Assembly (NCBI GenBank): GCA_019634045.1
Contig: JAHQWA010000185.1
Location: 1 to 61,529, forward strand
Source: Saprospiraceae bacterium
Lineage (GTDB): Bacteria; Bacteroidota; Bacteroidia; Chitinophagales; Saprospiraceae
Reading direction: 5' to 3'
DNA: 61,529 nt
Numbering within the stretch: position 1 is the first letter of the stretch; each line of letters begins with the position of its first letter. The position numbers and the translations under genes are program-made. The notes beneath the pieces were generated by a model. It ran no database searches and had not been told where the DNA came from. It saw only the letters and a program-made list of their open reading frames with translations. Shown one piece after another: positions 47,701 through 55,834 of the stretch.

Positions 47701-47879
47701 ATTTGCCCATCCATATTCCTGATAATCTTATGGATCTTCTCCGGCCAGTAGTCTGTCGGCCCATTCTTCTTCCTTGGGTAATCCCAATCTGCGAGAATAT
47801 TATAGTCCACTTGTGCTTGTACCATTGAGATACAGCATAAGGAAAGTATCGTGGTCAGTAGGGTAAAAAGGGTTTTCAT
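44715..47879 (-). CDS. Secreted caspase-fold (C14-like) protease with propeller-like and CARDB-like domains (1054 aa)
   Basis: A signal peptide (MKTLFTLLTTILSLCCISMV, cut near QAQ) is followed by about 370 residues of repeats of the type LDGGYAITGVTTSKGAGLAD, which suggest a beta-propeller. Two CARDB-like immunoglobulin domains cover about 450-640. The C-terminal caspase domain (about 790-1010) has H863 in FISTHGK and C914 in FIDACHSG, the catalytic dyad. It is probably exported or surface-located, with the caspase unit acting on secreted or cell-surface protein. The adhesive domains suggest a role outside the cell rather than in defence. It is a single-gene unit. Confidence 0.88.
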   Translation of the reverse strand: MKTLFTLLTTILSLCCISMVQAQVDYNILADWDYPRKKNGPTDYWPEKIHKIIRNMDGQIVAIGETVSPDNRRFEGLLLIIDEKTGQEKFRKAYAKPGDAGFRSLVQNFDGTYTIVGYQSTGREGKNGWVLRVNQQGEILFQDEPKSKEGRDDVLVDVAIDAKGNVLAAGYQRHKTKFNALWLVPIGSESSSGKIINDAALGFVNTIIPAHEGGFVLLGNTEQFKADQIEDAWVLKVSAEGNQQGAGPKYFGDKGYQDIQDMTQSLDGGYAITGVTTSKGAGLADMWVLKVDRNFKLQWERTYGSSKEDAAQSIIALQHGGYAVFGQGKGHLASAPTTQLQLLIIDDKGNELDATSTPIIPTRGNERAMSLTETARGLVVLAGVDEAEDRRQTPTPHIGGYTYRQLGRLTNSAKERERNANYSDALSLSEPRFVDNNANGYLETEERGYFLIKVKNQTTRSLDQITAEIQNDHVRAIKTEFKNVQIGTLLAGQTRDVHIPVAALKDLGGTGRLEFTIQFKVKGIFANRVVGHVRTNQPDPAKLMVSNSNFLPGSKPRAGQEILLTVEVENRGGRDTGPFDIDFIIPAGVESLESERQSMLSIPPNGRKTLRFSFRFDEQFKGNRLSIVMEAQGESLNPLKKGFHLPVDNQKDVVVSVPGQLPSGNEIFWTSPDPNDYTTRVVEVNDRNANIKLMALSGSVLNKGNFATKINGVFVAEGQKMDEVTLQGPGKDMGRNRYTFKDKIRLQPGRNIVEVVYNDSKGLQFTSQPMTFNYIPKGNPNLYVRSIGIGHEDLRYTVKDAKDIAGEFIKLKDARGRGFRKVDVLEFTKAEHTTLINLKKMIVNLRRSNIKDNDLVVLFISTHGKVLSDRGDYILIPSDFDPEYEEQTSINFQRDVLDELDQIKGKVLVFIDACHSGNAIGSKDFTDAAASKFMNDLIEKTSGMEIIASCSDHEFSWEDDQWQNGAFTEAILEAFQDRSVEVDGEMIHADIFDEINRRKSGRDGIITIEELRSFLGKRVPHLVRTVKKQKQNPSHKSTELLPKDTPIYMVDQNQ

Positions 47880-48314
47880 ACTTTGTTTTTTGTAGTTACC
47901 GAGTGTATCCTGAGCATTTAATAGAGGAAGCTTATGTAGGGTTCTAGCGATCGAATCTAATTTGGAGTAGTAGCTGTCTTCCCAAAGCAGGGCGAGTTGA
48001 TCTATTAAATGTAAGGATAATCTCTATGTGATTGTAGTTTACCGGAGCTAATTATGACAGTCTCAGGCACTGTTTTAAGATTTCTTTAACATATGATAGG
48101 GAGTGTTTATGTGACTAGCCTTCCCTAGCCAGCATTCTCATTTAATAGCCATCTAACTGCTAAAAGAGTATTATTTTGTCAAAATTGGCCAATAAAATTA
48201 GGGATCGATCTGGCTTTTTCTAGCCGAACAAGGAGATCTTAGCGAACTTCTTAGTAATTTGCTATCTGATACTTACCTGCTAGCTCAATTATCGTTCAAC
48301 CTACCCAAAAGATC
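47880..48314. other. Divergent intergenic region
   Basis: About 435 bp between the divergent caspase-like gene and the 161-residue protein gene. I see no clear TAnnTTTG promoter, hairpin or small frame with a start and signal. Both promoters must lie here but cannot be placed from the sequence. Confidence 0.4.
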
Positions 48315-48800
48315 ATGAAAAAGGCTTTCAGTAGTAGTCAACCTTCTAGCTTGGTAATTAGCACGATTCTAGTGCTTCTTGGAGTTCTAATCCTATATCT
48401 GTTCTTGCATCAAAAGAACTTTACACAAGAAGATTGGTTAGGTAGCTGGGAGATTAGCTATTTCTACGACCATGAACCAGACTTGGTCTATACAGGCACT
48501 TTGCGTCTGGGGTGGGAAGATAGCTTGCAGTCCTATTTGGAAGTTTATCCTCCAAAATCTACCCGACCGGAAAAACTTACCTTAGAAAGATTAGAAATTA
48601 GTGAAGATTTTCGCTCAATAAGCGGACAAATCGTTCACAAAAGCTACAAGATAAGTGGAGGCCATTTGAAAGAAGACTTTGCTTTTACCTTAGAGCAAGG
48701 AGACGCTTTTAGTGGTCAAGGTGAGTGTTTAGCTTATTGTGCGGAAGGCACAATGGGCATTTCTATTGTATGGAATGGAAATCGGTCCAATTTACAATAG
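48315..48800 (+). CDS. Uncharacterised single-membrane-segment protein (161 aa)
   Basis: Residues about 13-31 form one membrane helix (SLVISTILVLLGVLILYLFL), followed by a roughly 125-residue exported domain. That domain alternates beta strands and turns (GSWEISYFYDHEPDLVYTGT, FRSISGQIVH, FAFTLEQGDAFSGQGECLAY) and resembles the small lipocalin-like fold, but this is a guess. Two Cys (in ECLAYC) could form a disulfide. I recognise no family. The gene lies between the caspase-like gene and an outer-membrane barrel. Confidence 0.7.
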   Translation: MKKAFSSSQPSSLVISTILVLLGVLILYLFLHQKNFTQEDWLGSWEISYFYDHEPDLVYTGTLRLGWEDSLQSYLEVYPPKSTRPEKLTLERLEISEDFRSISGQIVHKSYKISGGHLKEDFAFTLEQGDAFSGQGECLAYCAEGTMGISIVWNGNRSNLQ

Positions 48801-48889
48801 GGAGAGGGACCGCTGTGCTGAGAATTTTACTATCTTCGATTACATAAAGTCCGAGACAAGATCGAACTTTTACACCTAAATACTACATA

Positions 48890-49921
48890 ATGAAGCTATC
48901 CGCTAACTCCAAATGGCAAATGATGCTCTGTTGTCTAAGTTTCTGTTTTTTTCTAACAGAAACCGTTGAAGCACAGAAATTTAAGTATTCTATACCCGGT
49001 TTTGATGCAGATTCATTGAAAGAGTCCTTTATCGTGGCAGGGGGGTCATCCACTGTGCTACGATCCGGTCAGGGCGAGGTCATCTGGAATAATTCTCTTA
49101 CCTCTTATTGGTTGGCCCTACATCAATCAGACCAAAACTCACCCATTATTGATCGTTTCCGAGCTACACAGTTCATTTCTGATATCTATGGTTTTTATGG
49201 GGTCTCGGAATCTGCCAAGTGGGACGTGGGGATCCATATTCGTTATACCCGAACTAGGGTAGATAATGCTGCTACCAGTTCGATGTTCAGAGTTTTCAAT
49301 AGTAGTGGAGATCTGGATGCCCTCTTAGAAGCCAATCCAGGCAGTGCTATTTTTGACGAATCACTAGGAGATATCAGCAGTGTTGGACTGCGCTTTAGAT
49401 CTGCTCCAATTGCGACTGATCCCAAGTTTGTTTTGAATGGTGGTTTTGCCATAAAGACAGTTACGGGGGAGGAAAAGGCGCGGCAATTAGCAGCGGATCG
49501 GAATACGGCAGATATTGGTTTTACTTACTATAAAGGATTGAACAACAGGACTTATTATTTTCTAGGAGGTACTTTTCAGACCTTTTTTCCTTCTTCTGGT
49601 GTAAATGATCAATACCTTTTCAACACCAGTGTCAACTTTTCCTTGATTCAACGACCTTTTGGAGACAAATGGACCTTTTATCCTGGCTTGAGCTATAGCA
49701 TGGCGTTTAAGCCCTCTCAATCGCCTTCGGAAACTAGTTCACTAATACGTGTGAATGAGTTTCTGTTTGCCTTTGCCGGCATCCAATATGCGCCAACTAC
49801 GAATTATAATTTCTTCTTAACCGGTGGATTTCCCCTGATTTCCTCGGTGGTAAATCCACAGCAGGAGATTGTCCGGGCTTCCTATAGCAATTTCACCTTA
49901 GGTCTTCGCGTAGGAATCTAA
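48890..49921 (+). CDS. Outer-membrane beta-barrel protein
   Basis: A signal peptide (MKLSANSKWQMMLCCLSFCF, cut after VEA) precedes about 315 residues of alternating amphipathic strands with aromatic ends (KWDVGIHIRYTRTRV, SVGLRFRSAPI, TYYFLGGTFQTFF, YSNFTLGLRVGI). This is the pattern of 12- to 14-stranded outer-membrane barrels. No plug or TonB box is seen. The substrate is unknown. TATCTTCG (48831-48838) resembles a -7 box. A terminator follows 26 bp after the stop. Confidence 0.8.
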   Translation: MKLSANSKWQMMLCCLSFCFFLTETVEAQKFKYSIPGFDADSLKESFIVAGGSSTVLRSGQGEVIWNNSLTSYWLALHQSDQNSPIIDRFRATQFISDIYGFYGVSESAKWDVGIHIRYTRTRVDNAATSSMFRVFNSSGDLDALLEANPGSAIFDESLGDISSVGLRFRSAPIATDPKFVLNGGFAIKTVTGEEKARQLAADRNTADIGFTYYKGLNNRTYYFLGGTFQTFFPSSGVNDQYLFNTSVNFSLIQRPFGDKWTFYPGLSYSMAFKPSQSPSETSSLIRVNEFLFAFAGIQYAPTTNYNFFLTGGFPLISSVVNPQQEIVRASYSNFTLGLRVGI

Positions 49922-49946
49922 AGTGCAATCGATTCATTGGCCAAGG

Positions 49947-49985
49947 AGAAATGGGGCATCGAAAACAATTCGATGCCCCATTTCT
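49947..49985. terminator. 17-bp-stem bidirectional terminator
   Basis: Positions 49947-49963 and 49969-49985 pair perfectly around AACAA; the stem core is GGGGCATCGAA. It separates the barrel gene from the convergent lipoprotein gene whose stop is at 50018. Confidence 0.88.
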
Positions 49986-50017
49986 GTATAGCCCTTTCTG
50001 AGAAGATTGCTCCGTTT

Positions 50018-50914
50018 CTAATCATCATTCCGCCAGAGCAGCAGTTGACGTTTAGTTGTTTGTGAAACTAAGTACATCAATTTGGGCTTAGAATTACCCA
50101 GCTCAGGATTGCAGATACCACCAATATTGTAATCAGAGCCCGCTGGCATTTGATCAGGATCTACAAAGAAACCTTCGAAATCTTCAAATCCTAAGTTTTT
50201 ACTTGTTCGATCAATTCTGATACTGATTAAGTTATTTTCCTTATCGACAATACCGGTTATTGGATTGAGGTGATTAAGTTCTCCAGTCCCCTCAATATTA
50301 TCACATCCAGCTGCTAACTCCCAACTACCTTTGCGGTTTCCGTCCGCATCGAAAAAGCCCCTTTTGATGGTATTGAGTTCATTCCCGTTAGCATCAATAT
50401 CTGGTTTAAACCAAATACAATACCTCCGATTATTGGGACTGAACCAATCATTGACGATATTTCCGGGAATACTAGGCGGGGAGGAGGGAATTACGATCAG
50501 TGGCGGGGCTGGCGTGATGAAGAACGGATTGTCGACGAAAAAGGAGTTACTTTGAATACTAGTAGAAGAACCAATGGGAATGAGGTTGCCGGTGCAATCT
50601 GGATCGCTCATCAATAGGATTGCAGAACTATGAACCTCATCGGGCATCATCAATACCGCTGCATCCAATGACTTTTCAAATCGAGAATCTAGTAGGCTAA
50701 TTTCGGTACGATTATTCTTCTTCACTGATAGATGGAATTCCCGATCCTGAATTAGCGTGCTCGGACTAGCTGTGATGGCGATTTCAGTATTGGCTTGAAA
50801 AGGTCCCGGGGGCAACTCGATGTTGTCCATAGACAAGGTACTACAATCAGGGGTGCATGCTTGCAAAATGCATAGCGCAGCTAACCCCAAAGCAGAAACA
50901 ATAGGCTTTGACAT
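50018..50914 (-). CDS. Lipoprotein, paralogue A of a tandem pair (298 aa)
   Basis: Lipobox ILQAC puts the lipidated Cys at residue 20. The mature part is beta-rich and begins with a compact CTPDCSTL motif. It includes a Pro-rich linker (FITPAPPLIVIPSSPPSIPG) and ends with GFEDFEGFFVDPDQMPAGSD and MYLVSQTTKRQLLLWRN. It is colinear over its full length with the gene at 51377-52273, with the same 298 residues. I recognise no named domain. It is probably anchored at the outer membrane. Function unknown. Confidence 0.8.
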   Translation of the reverse strand: MSKPIVSALGLAALCILQACTPDCSTLSMDNIELPPGPFQANTEIAITASPSTLIQDREFHLSVKKNNRTEISLLDSRFEKSLDAAVLMMPDEVHSSAILLMSDPDCTGNLIPIGSSTSIQSNSFFVDNPFFITPAPPLIVIPSSPPSIPGNIVNDWFSPNNRRYCIWFKPDIDANGNELNTIKRGFFDADGNRKGSWELAAGCDNIEGTGELNHLNPITGIVDKENNLISIRIDRTSKNLGFEDFEGFFVDPDQMPAGSDYNIGGICNPELGNSKPKLMYLVSQTTKRQLLLWRNDD

Positions 50915-51376
50915 TTTAGGGTATATTTAGTAGGTTACCGATTGCTGTTGAAGACAGACAGAAGTGATTACAAAGTAGAACGGCCACTAACCAAACAGGA
51001 CGTGGCTAGTGCATTCTACTCTTGTTGCTTCAACAGCCTTATTTAAGTTGGGAGAGCTTAAATTAGACGAGTAAAAAGAAAACGTATTAGCAATTCACAA
51101 AAAAGAAATAGGTACGGGAATTGCTTACGTTAAAGATAAGAAATCTTCCTTCTCTGACAATTTTTGTGGCCAGTGTTTTAGATGGAAGACTCGCGACCAA
51201 GGGAAGTAGGGCTTTCAGCTAAAAGGCTGACTCAAGAACACAAAACTTGTCGGAGAACCGAAATCTTAAGGAGTACTTAGGTTTCAAAGGGGAAGTTTAC
51301 TAGAAACTTCCCCTTTGATGACGAATCGATTGAATGCTTACGTCTGAGAACTGATTTGCAGTAGAGCCTATAGGTC
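50915..51376. other. Intergenic region between the tandem lipoprotein genes
   Basis: About 460 bp. The only strong structure is the hairpin at 51284-51318: fifteen-base arms (51284-51298 and 51304-51318) pair perfectly around ACTAG, about 60 nt after the upstream paralogue's stop. It lacks a clear T-run on the minus strand. No additional gene or RNA is recognised. Confidence 0.5.
51284..51318 (-). terminator. Hairpin terminator after the second lipoprotein paralogue
   Basis: A perfect 15-bp stem with GGGGAAG core around a 5-nt loop, 59 nt downstream (minus strand) of the stop at 51377. There is no strong U-tract, so it may need accessory factors. Confidence 0.65.
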
Positions 51377-52273
51377 TTAGTCCAAATTTCTCCAAAGCAA
51401 AAGTTGTCGCTTAGTCGTTTGCGACACGAGGTACATCAGTTTCGGCATAGTACGCCCGTTTTCGGCATCGCAGATTCCGCCAATATTATAGTCAGAACCA
51501 GCAGGCATCTTATTAGGATCTACAAAGAATCCTTCGAAGTCCTCGAAGCCTAGATTTTTGCTTGTCCGATCCACTCGTATACTAATGATATTGTTCACTT
51601 TATCTATGATACCAGTGACTTGATTCAAGTTAAATAACTCCCCACTACCTTCGATATTGGCACATCCGGCGGCTAATTCCCAACTACCCTTGCGGTCCCC
51701 AGCACCATCAAAAAATCCTCTGGTAAGTGTGGGCAACTCATTTCCATTATCATCTAGGTCTGGCTGAAACCAGATACAGTATTTCCGGTTGTTCGGGCTA
51801 AACCAAGCATTTACGATATTTCCTGGGATGCTTGGAGGGGGAGAAGGAATCACAATCAGTGGCGGAGCTGGTGTGACAAAGAAAGGATTATCCACGAAGA
51901 AGGAAGTGCTTTGTAGGCTGGTCGGAGAACCAACAGGTATCAAGTTACCTGTGCAATCTGGATCATTGATCAACAAAGATGCAGTTGGGTTCACCTCATT
52001 AGGTATTAGAACAACAGCAGCATCAAGTGCCTCTTCAAAACGAGAATCTAGCAAACTAATTTCCGTTGCATTATTCTTTCTCACTGATATGTGAAATTCT
52101 CGTTCCTTGATCAAACTTGATGGACTAGCCGTGACTGCTATTTCTGCATTCGCTTCATAGGGGCCAGGGGGCAAGCTAATATTTGAGGTAGACAAATTGG
52201 TACAATCGGGGTTACAAGCCTGTAGAAACAGAGCCGCCGCGATACTGAGATATTGTATGACACGCTTCGACAT
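51377..52273 (-). CDS. Lipoprotein, paralogue B of a tandem pair (298 aa)
   Basis: The lipobox (FLQAC) again places Cys at 20. The order of features is identical to paralogue A: CNPDCTNL, SLLDSRFEEALDAAVVLIP, the Pro linker FVTPAPPLIVIPSPPPSIPG, AWFSPNNRKYCIWFQPD and MYLVSQTTKRQLLLWRN. Differences are scattered substitutions with no gaps, so the pair arose by duplication and then diverged. It lies 65 bp downstream of the coiled-coil protein gene in the same direction. Confidence 0.8.
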   Translation of the reverse strand: MSKRVIQYLSIAAALFLQACNPDCTNLSTSNISLPPGPYEANAEIAVTASPSSLIKEREFHISVRKNNATEISLLDSRFEEALDAAVVLIPNEVNPTASLLINDPDCTGNLIPVGSPTSLQSTSFFVDNPFFVTPAPPLIVIPSPPPSIPGNIVNAWFSPNNRKYCIWFQPDLDDNGNELPTLTRGFFDGAGDRKGSWELAAGCANIEGSGELFNLNQVTGIIDKVNNIISIRVDRTSKNLGFEDFEGFFVDPNKMPAGSDYNIGGICDAENGRTMPKLMYLVSQTTKRQLLLWRNLD

Positions 52274-52338
52274 TTTTAAGGGTATTTTAGGTTGGCGTAA
52301 TGAGTATTATTGTGTGATGAATGTTGAATATTAGGAGC

Positions 52339-53460
52339 TTAGTTGTTCCGTAACTTAATCAAAACTCGATTAACTTTTTGCTCCAGATCATTAATGTTGA
52401 TCGTCAGGTCTTCATAAGCCGCTGAGGCAGCCTTTTGCGCCTTTCCGGGCTTTTGCTTTCTCAGCTGGTTGAGTATTTCATTGACGGTTGGGAACATCTG
52501 GTTGAGGTGTAAGCCTTTGATCACTAGTTCGAAAACACCTTCTAGTTCTTTGCTAATAGGTGGATTCTCCCAGTAATGGCCCACTCCTTCTAGGTAGGAG
52601 AGATGCTCATCATCGAGCGTGGAATAGGCTTCATTATAAAGATCTAGATCTCGCTCTAGTCCTTTGAAGCCGCCGGGAGAGTTATAGTAGGTTTTAATAT
52701 TAGGAAGATGATCCTTGATGTCCTTGGACTTCCTCAAATAGGCCATCAAGTTTGAAGATATATTCTTAAAGTATTCATTTTGTCTTAGATAGCGAGCCTC
52801 TAAGGCTTCCGTGAGGTCCAGGGTCAATTGATCTACTTGACTTTCTAGGTCTTGGATTCTGTTTTGTTGTTCCTCTATCATTCTCCGCTGTTCTTCGTTT
52901 TCTACTTCTTGTTCCTGATTGATTTGTTGAGCTGTGGCCAGTTCTGACTGCAACTCTGATCGCACCGTCTCAAAGTAAAAGATGGTATCAAGTAAAGTGG
53001 CATGCAGTTGGCTCAGTTGTCGTTTGGTGAGTTGATTCTTGTATTGAAGACGAGACATCTTTTTCTCTAAATCTTCAATACGTTTTTTGAATTCAGGATT
53101 TTCTTCTGCCATATTTACCACGACAAACTCAATAAACATCTCTTCGCGGGTTGGGTCCACCATAATGGCTCCATCCAGTGGCTTTAGCATTTTATGCTGC
53201 TCCGAAAGCAGGCTAATCGAGATTTCAGGATTCACCTTATTACGCAAAGCATAGGTGTAGGTATGACTACCATTGTTATTGGTAATAACCTCCCCTTCAT
53301 CCGATATATTAAGCTTGGCATTGGGTAAGGCACGGGTCTTGTCACCTACCTTTTCCAACACGGTAAGATGTATATCGATAAAATCAACAACTTGGGTGTA
53401 AGACAGCAAAGGAAAGAGTAACAGAAATCCGAAGACCATTCCATTCTTTAGGGATAGCAT
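52339..53460 (-). CDS. Secreted coiled-coil protein (373 aa)
   Basis: A signal peptide (MLSLKNGMVFGFLLLFPLLS, cut near YTQ) leads to a beta-rich domain (about 24-115) that resembles a CarboxypepD-like fold (AKLNISDEGEVITNNNGSHT). Residues about 118-215 form a long coiled coil with Glu/Gln-rich heptads. The C-terminal 150 residues are helical. I recognise no family. It is upstream of and codirectional with the two lipoprotein genes and may form a periplasmic or outer-membrane assembly with them. That is inference. Confidence 0.75.
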   Translation of the reverse strand: MLSLKNGMVFGFLLLFPLLSYTQVVDFIDIHLTVLEKVGDKTRALPNAKLNISDEGEVITNNNGSHTYTYALRNKVNPEISISLLSEQHKMLKPLDGAIMVDPTREEMFIEFVVVNMAEENPEFKKRIEDLEKKMSRLQYKNQLTKRQLSQLHATLLDTIFYFETVRSELQSELATAQQINQEQEVENEEQRRMIEEQQNRIQDLESQVDQLTLDLTEALEARYLRQNEYFKNISSNLMAYLRKSKDIKDHLPNIKTYYNSPGGFKGLERDLDLYNEAYSTLDDEHLSYLEGVGHYWENPPISKELEGVFELVIKGLHLNQMFPTVNEILNQLRKQKPGKAQKAASAAYEDLTININDLEQKVNRVLIKLRNN

Positions 53461-53623
53461 TGTTTTCCTGATTTATGGGTTATCAAATAGCCAATTCACG
53501 TTAAGCGCTGTCGAGTAGAAGTAGGCCACTGTCATCTGTCACATCACGATACAAAGATAGCAAATGTGCTGGTAAAGCCTAAGACAGTGGATAATAAACA
53601 CTTCCCTCTGATCTACTAGACTG

Positions 53624-53668
53624 TGTGATAAGCGTCACAAATTGTCCTATGCTAAGGGCGTATTTTTA
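53624..53668 (+). promoter_or_regulatory. Crp-type site and promoter of the YeeE/YedE pair
   Basis: TGTGATAAGCGTCACA (53624-53639) has perfect TGTGA/TCACA half-sites. Exactly 21 nt later comes TATTTTTA (53661-53668), one base from TAnnTTTG. Sequence and spacing match the site at 32676-32720 before the persulfide dioxygenase gene. The ATG is at 53703. Confidence 0.75.
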
Positions 53669-53702
53669 CACACATAATTTATTTGTAAATACAAAAACTA
53701 CG

Positions 53703-54272
53703 ATGCTGATACTTGAATGGCTTACGCACAGCTGGCACTGGTCAATTTCTGGACTCATGATTGCCATGGTGCTCTTTCTAATGATGTATTTCGGAGAGAA
53801 ATTTGGCGTTTCAACCTCCTTCCAAACACTCTGCTCAATTGGCGGGGCCAAAAAATGGTCATCCTATTTCAATGTAGACTGGAGAAAACACGACTGGCTC
53901 TTAGTGTTTGTTATAGGTTCAATTCTAGGTGGACTGATTGCTAGTACGCTCCTGGCGCCCGCTGAGGCCATGGCCATAGCTCCTGAACTACTGCAAGACT
54001 TAAGTCAACTTGGAATTGGGGCGCCTACGGTTGGAAATATTCTTCCTCAGGAGTTGTTTGGCCTATCAAATAGCAGCGCTGTCCTACTACTCATGCTTGG
54101 AGGATTGTTAGTCGGTTTTGGGGCACGTTACGCAGGAGGGTGTACATCTGGACATGCGATCACCGGTCTCTCCAACTTTCAACTGCCTTCACTATTGGCT
54201 GTCGTTGGCTTTTTTATTGGTGGGTTGCTCATGACCCACTTTCTTTTCCCATTTCTCTTCAACTTACTGTAA
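53703..54272 (+). CDS. YeeE/YedE family sulfur-compound transporter half
   Basis: From MLILEWLTHSWHWSISGLMI at 53703 the product has 189 residues; the longer frame would begin inside the Crp site. About five membrane segments are visible. The conserved motif YAGGCTSGHAITG, containing the sulfur-handling Cys, lies at about 142-154. YeeE/YedE proteins import thiosulfate or related sulfane species, passing them along membrane Cys. The second half is encoded 12 bp downstream, so the two form one transporter. Confidence 0.9.
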   Translation: MLILEWLTHSWHWSISGLMIAMVLFLMMYFGEKFGVSTSFQTLCSIGGAKKWSSYFNVDWRKHDWLLVFVIGSILGGLIASTLLAPAEAMAIAPELLQDLSQLGIGAPTVGNILPQELFGLSNSSAVLLLMLGGLLVGFGARYAGGCTSGHAITGLSNFQLPSLLAVVGFFIGGLLMTHFLFPFLFNLL

Positions 54273-54284
54273 ACCAACCTTAAA

Positions 54285-54698
54285 ATGCGACTATTGCGAT
54301 TTTTATTAATTGGTATTCTATTTGGCATTGTACTGACAAAGTCTGAAGTGATTTCTTGGTACCGAATTCAGGAGATGTTCCGTTTTCAGTCTTTTCACAT
54401 GTATGGGGTGATAGGGGTTGCCGTGATTGCCGGGGCTATAATCCAATATTTATTCAAGGAAGGCTATATCAAGGGCTTCGAAGGGAAAGTAATCTTACCA
54501 AAGGATAAACCTAAAACCTACACTGCAAGTATTGTAGGAGGGACTTTCTTTGGCTTAGGTTGGGCTTTGACCGGGGCTTGCCCTGGACCTTTATATATCT
54601 TACTAGGGCATGGTTATGGGAGTATTTTGATTGTGATCGGCAGCGCTCTTTTAGGCACTCTCTTTTATGGCTTACTGCGGGCAAGACTACCTCATTAG
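54285..54698 (+). CDS. DUF6691 / YeeE-YedE second half
   Basis: The 137-residue protein has about four membrane segments and the Cys motif ALTGACPGPLYILLGHG (about 97-113), the counterpart of the GGCTSGH motif in the preceding gene. Such split pairs together equal one full-length YeeE transporter. It follows by 12 bp and shares the Crp-type promoter upstream. It probably supplies thiosulfate or persulfide sulfur to the enzymes at 32743 and 36130. Confidence 0.9.
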   Translation: MRLLRFLLIGILFGIVLTKSEVISWYRIQEMFRFQSFHMYGVIGVAVIAGAIIQYLFKEGYIKGFEGKVILPKDKPKTYTASIVGGTFFGLGWALTGACPGPLYILLGHGYGSILIVIGSALLGTLFYGLLRARLPH

Positions 54699-54820
54699 AC
54701 CAAGTGGGGAGTTGTTTTCCTTTTTGCAGCCTACTTTTTTCGAGTGAATAATTGGTTTTCAACTGAAGCTCTTTACTTTTATGGAAACGATTAACCAAAA
54801 CAAGTTGAAGACCATCTTAC

Positions 54821-55804
54821 ATGGAAAAACCCAAAGAAATCCGTTGGGGGATCATCGGGTGTGGCGATGTTTGTGAAGTAAAAAGCGCACCCGCTATGCA
54901 AAAAATCCCCGGATCTTCCCTAGTAGCAGTAATGCGCCGAAATGGCGAAAAAGCGGCGGATTACGCCCAACGCCATGCTGTCCCGAAGTGGTATGATGAT
55001 GCCCAGCAACTCATTGATGATCCAGAGGTCAACGCAATTTATATCGCGACTCCTCCCTCCAGCCATGCTCAGTACACTGCAATGGCAGCTGCCGCAGGAA
55101 AACCAGTTTATGTAGAAAAGCCGATGGCAAGGACTTTCGCTGAGTGTCAGCAGATGATCGCGGATTGCCAAAAGTTTGATGTCCCGCTGCATGTAGCTTA
55201 TTATCGCCGCTCTCTTCCCCAATTCCTACAAGTCAAGAAATGGGTCGATGAAGGAGCTATTGGTGCCATCCGCATGGTACAAATAGAGTTATTTCAATCT
55301 ATTCAACCCGCGATTGTGCGCGGGCTAGACAATAATTGGCGCGTAGATCCAGAAATTGCTGGAGGAGGTTTCTTTTATGATTTAGCTTCCCATCAACTAG
55401 ATTATCTCGATTATCTGCTTGGCCCGATTAAGAGCGCCCACGGTTTTTGCGCTAATCAAGCTGGACATTATGAAGCTGAAGATATTGTCTCTGCCAATTT
55501 CCAATTCGAAAATGGCGTTCTAGGAACGGGCTCTTGGTGCTTTACCGTGGGGGAATCAGCAGTGAAGGAAGAGACTAGAATCATTGGCGAAAAAGGACAG
55601 ATTACTTTTCATTATTTTACCAGTAATAAGGTCCGACTACAGCTTGATGGAGGGGAAGAAGAACTAGATTTTGAAATGCCAACACATATTCAACAGCCAC
55701 TGATCGAAAAGATTGTGGCGGATCTAATGGGGGAGGAGCAGTCCCCTAGTACCGGTGAATCGGCAGCTCGAACAAACTGGGTTATTGACCAGATATGCAA
55801 GTAA
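54821..55804 (+). CDS. Gfo/Idh/MocA-family oxidoreductase
   Basis: The 327-residue protein has an NAD(P) Rossmann domain (RWGIIGCGDVCEVKSAPAMQ) with the family motif VYVEKPMARTFAECQQM, and a C-terminal alpha/beta domain (GGGFFYDLASHQLDYLDYLL). It oxidises or reduces a sugar or sugar-like compound. The neighbouring lipoprotein with a carbohydrate-binding-like fold follows after 30 bp and suggests a shared role in sugar handling. The substrate is unknown. Confidence 0.88.
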   Translation: MEKPKEIRWGIIGCGDVCEVKSAPAMQKIPGSSLVAVMRRNGEKAADYAQRHAVPKWYDDAQQLIDDPEVNAIYIATPPSSHAQYTAMAAAAGKPVYVEKPMARTFAECQQMIADCQKFDVPLHVAYYRRSLPQFLQVKKWVDEGAIGAIRMVQIELFQSIQPAIVRGLDNNWRVDPEIAGGGFFYDLASHQLDYLDYLLGPIKSAHGFCANQAGHYEAEDIVSANFQFENGVLGTGSWCFTVGESAVKEETRIIGEKGQITFHYFTSNKVRLQLDGGEEELDFEMPTHIQQPLIEKIVADLMGEEQSPSTGESAARTNWVIDQICK

Positions 55805-55834
55805 AGCCACTCTTTTAAACAAAACGAATACCAC

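Noticed and set aside
44715..47879. Caspase-like gene as part of an intracellular immune (abortive-infection) system
   Set aside because: A clear signal peptide and extracellular-type repeats point outside the cytoplasm, and no nuclease, gasdermin or sensor genes are adjacent.
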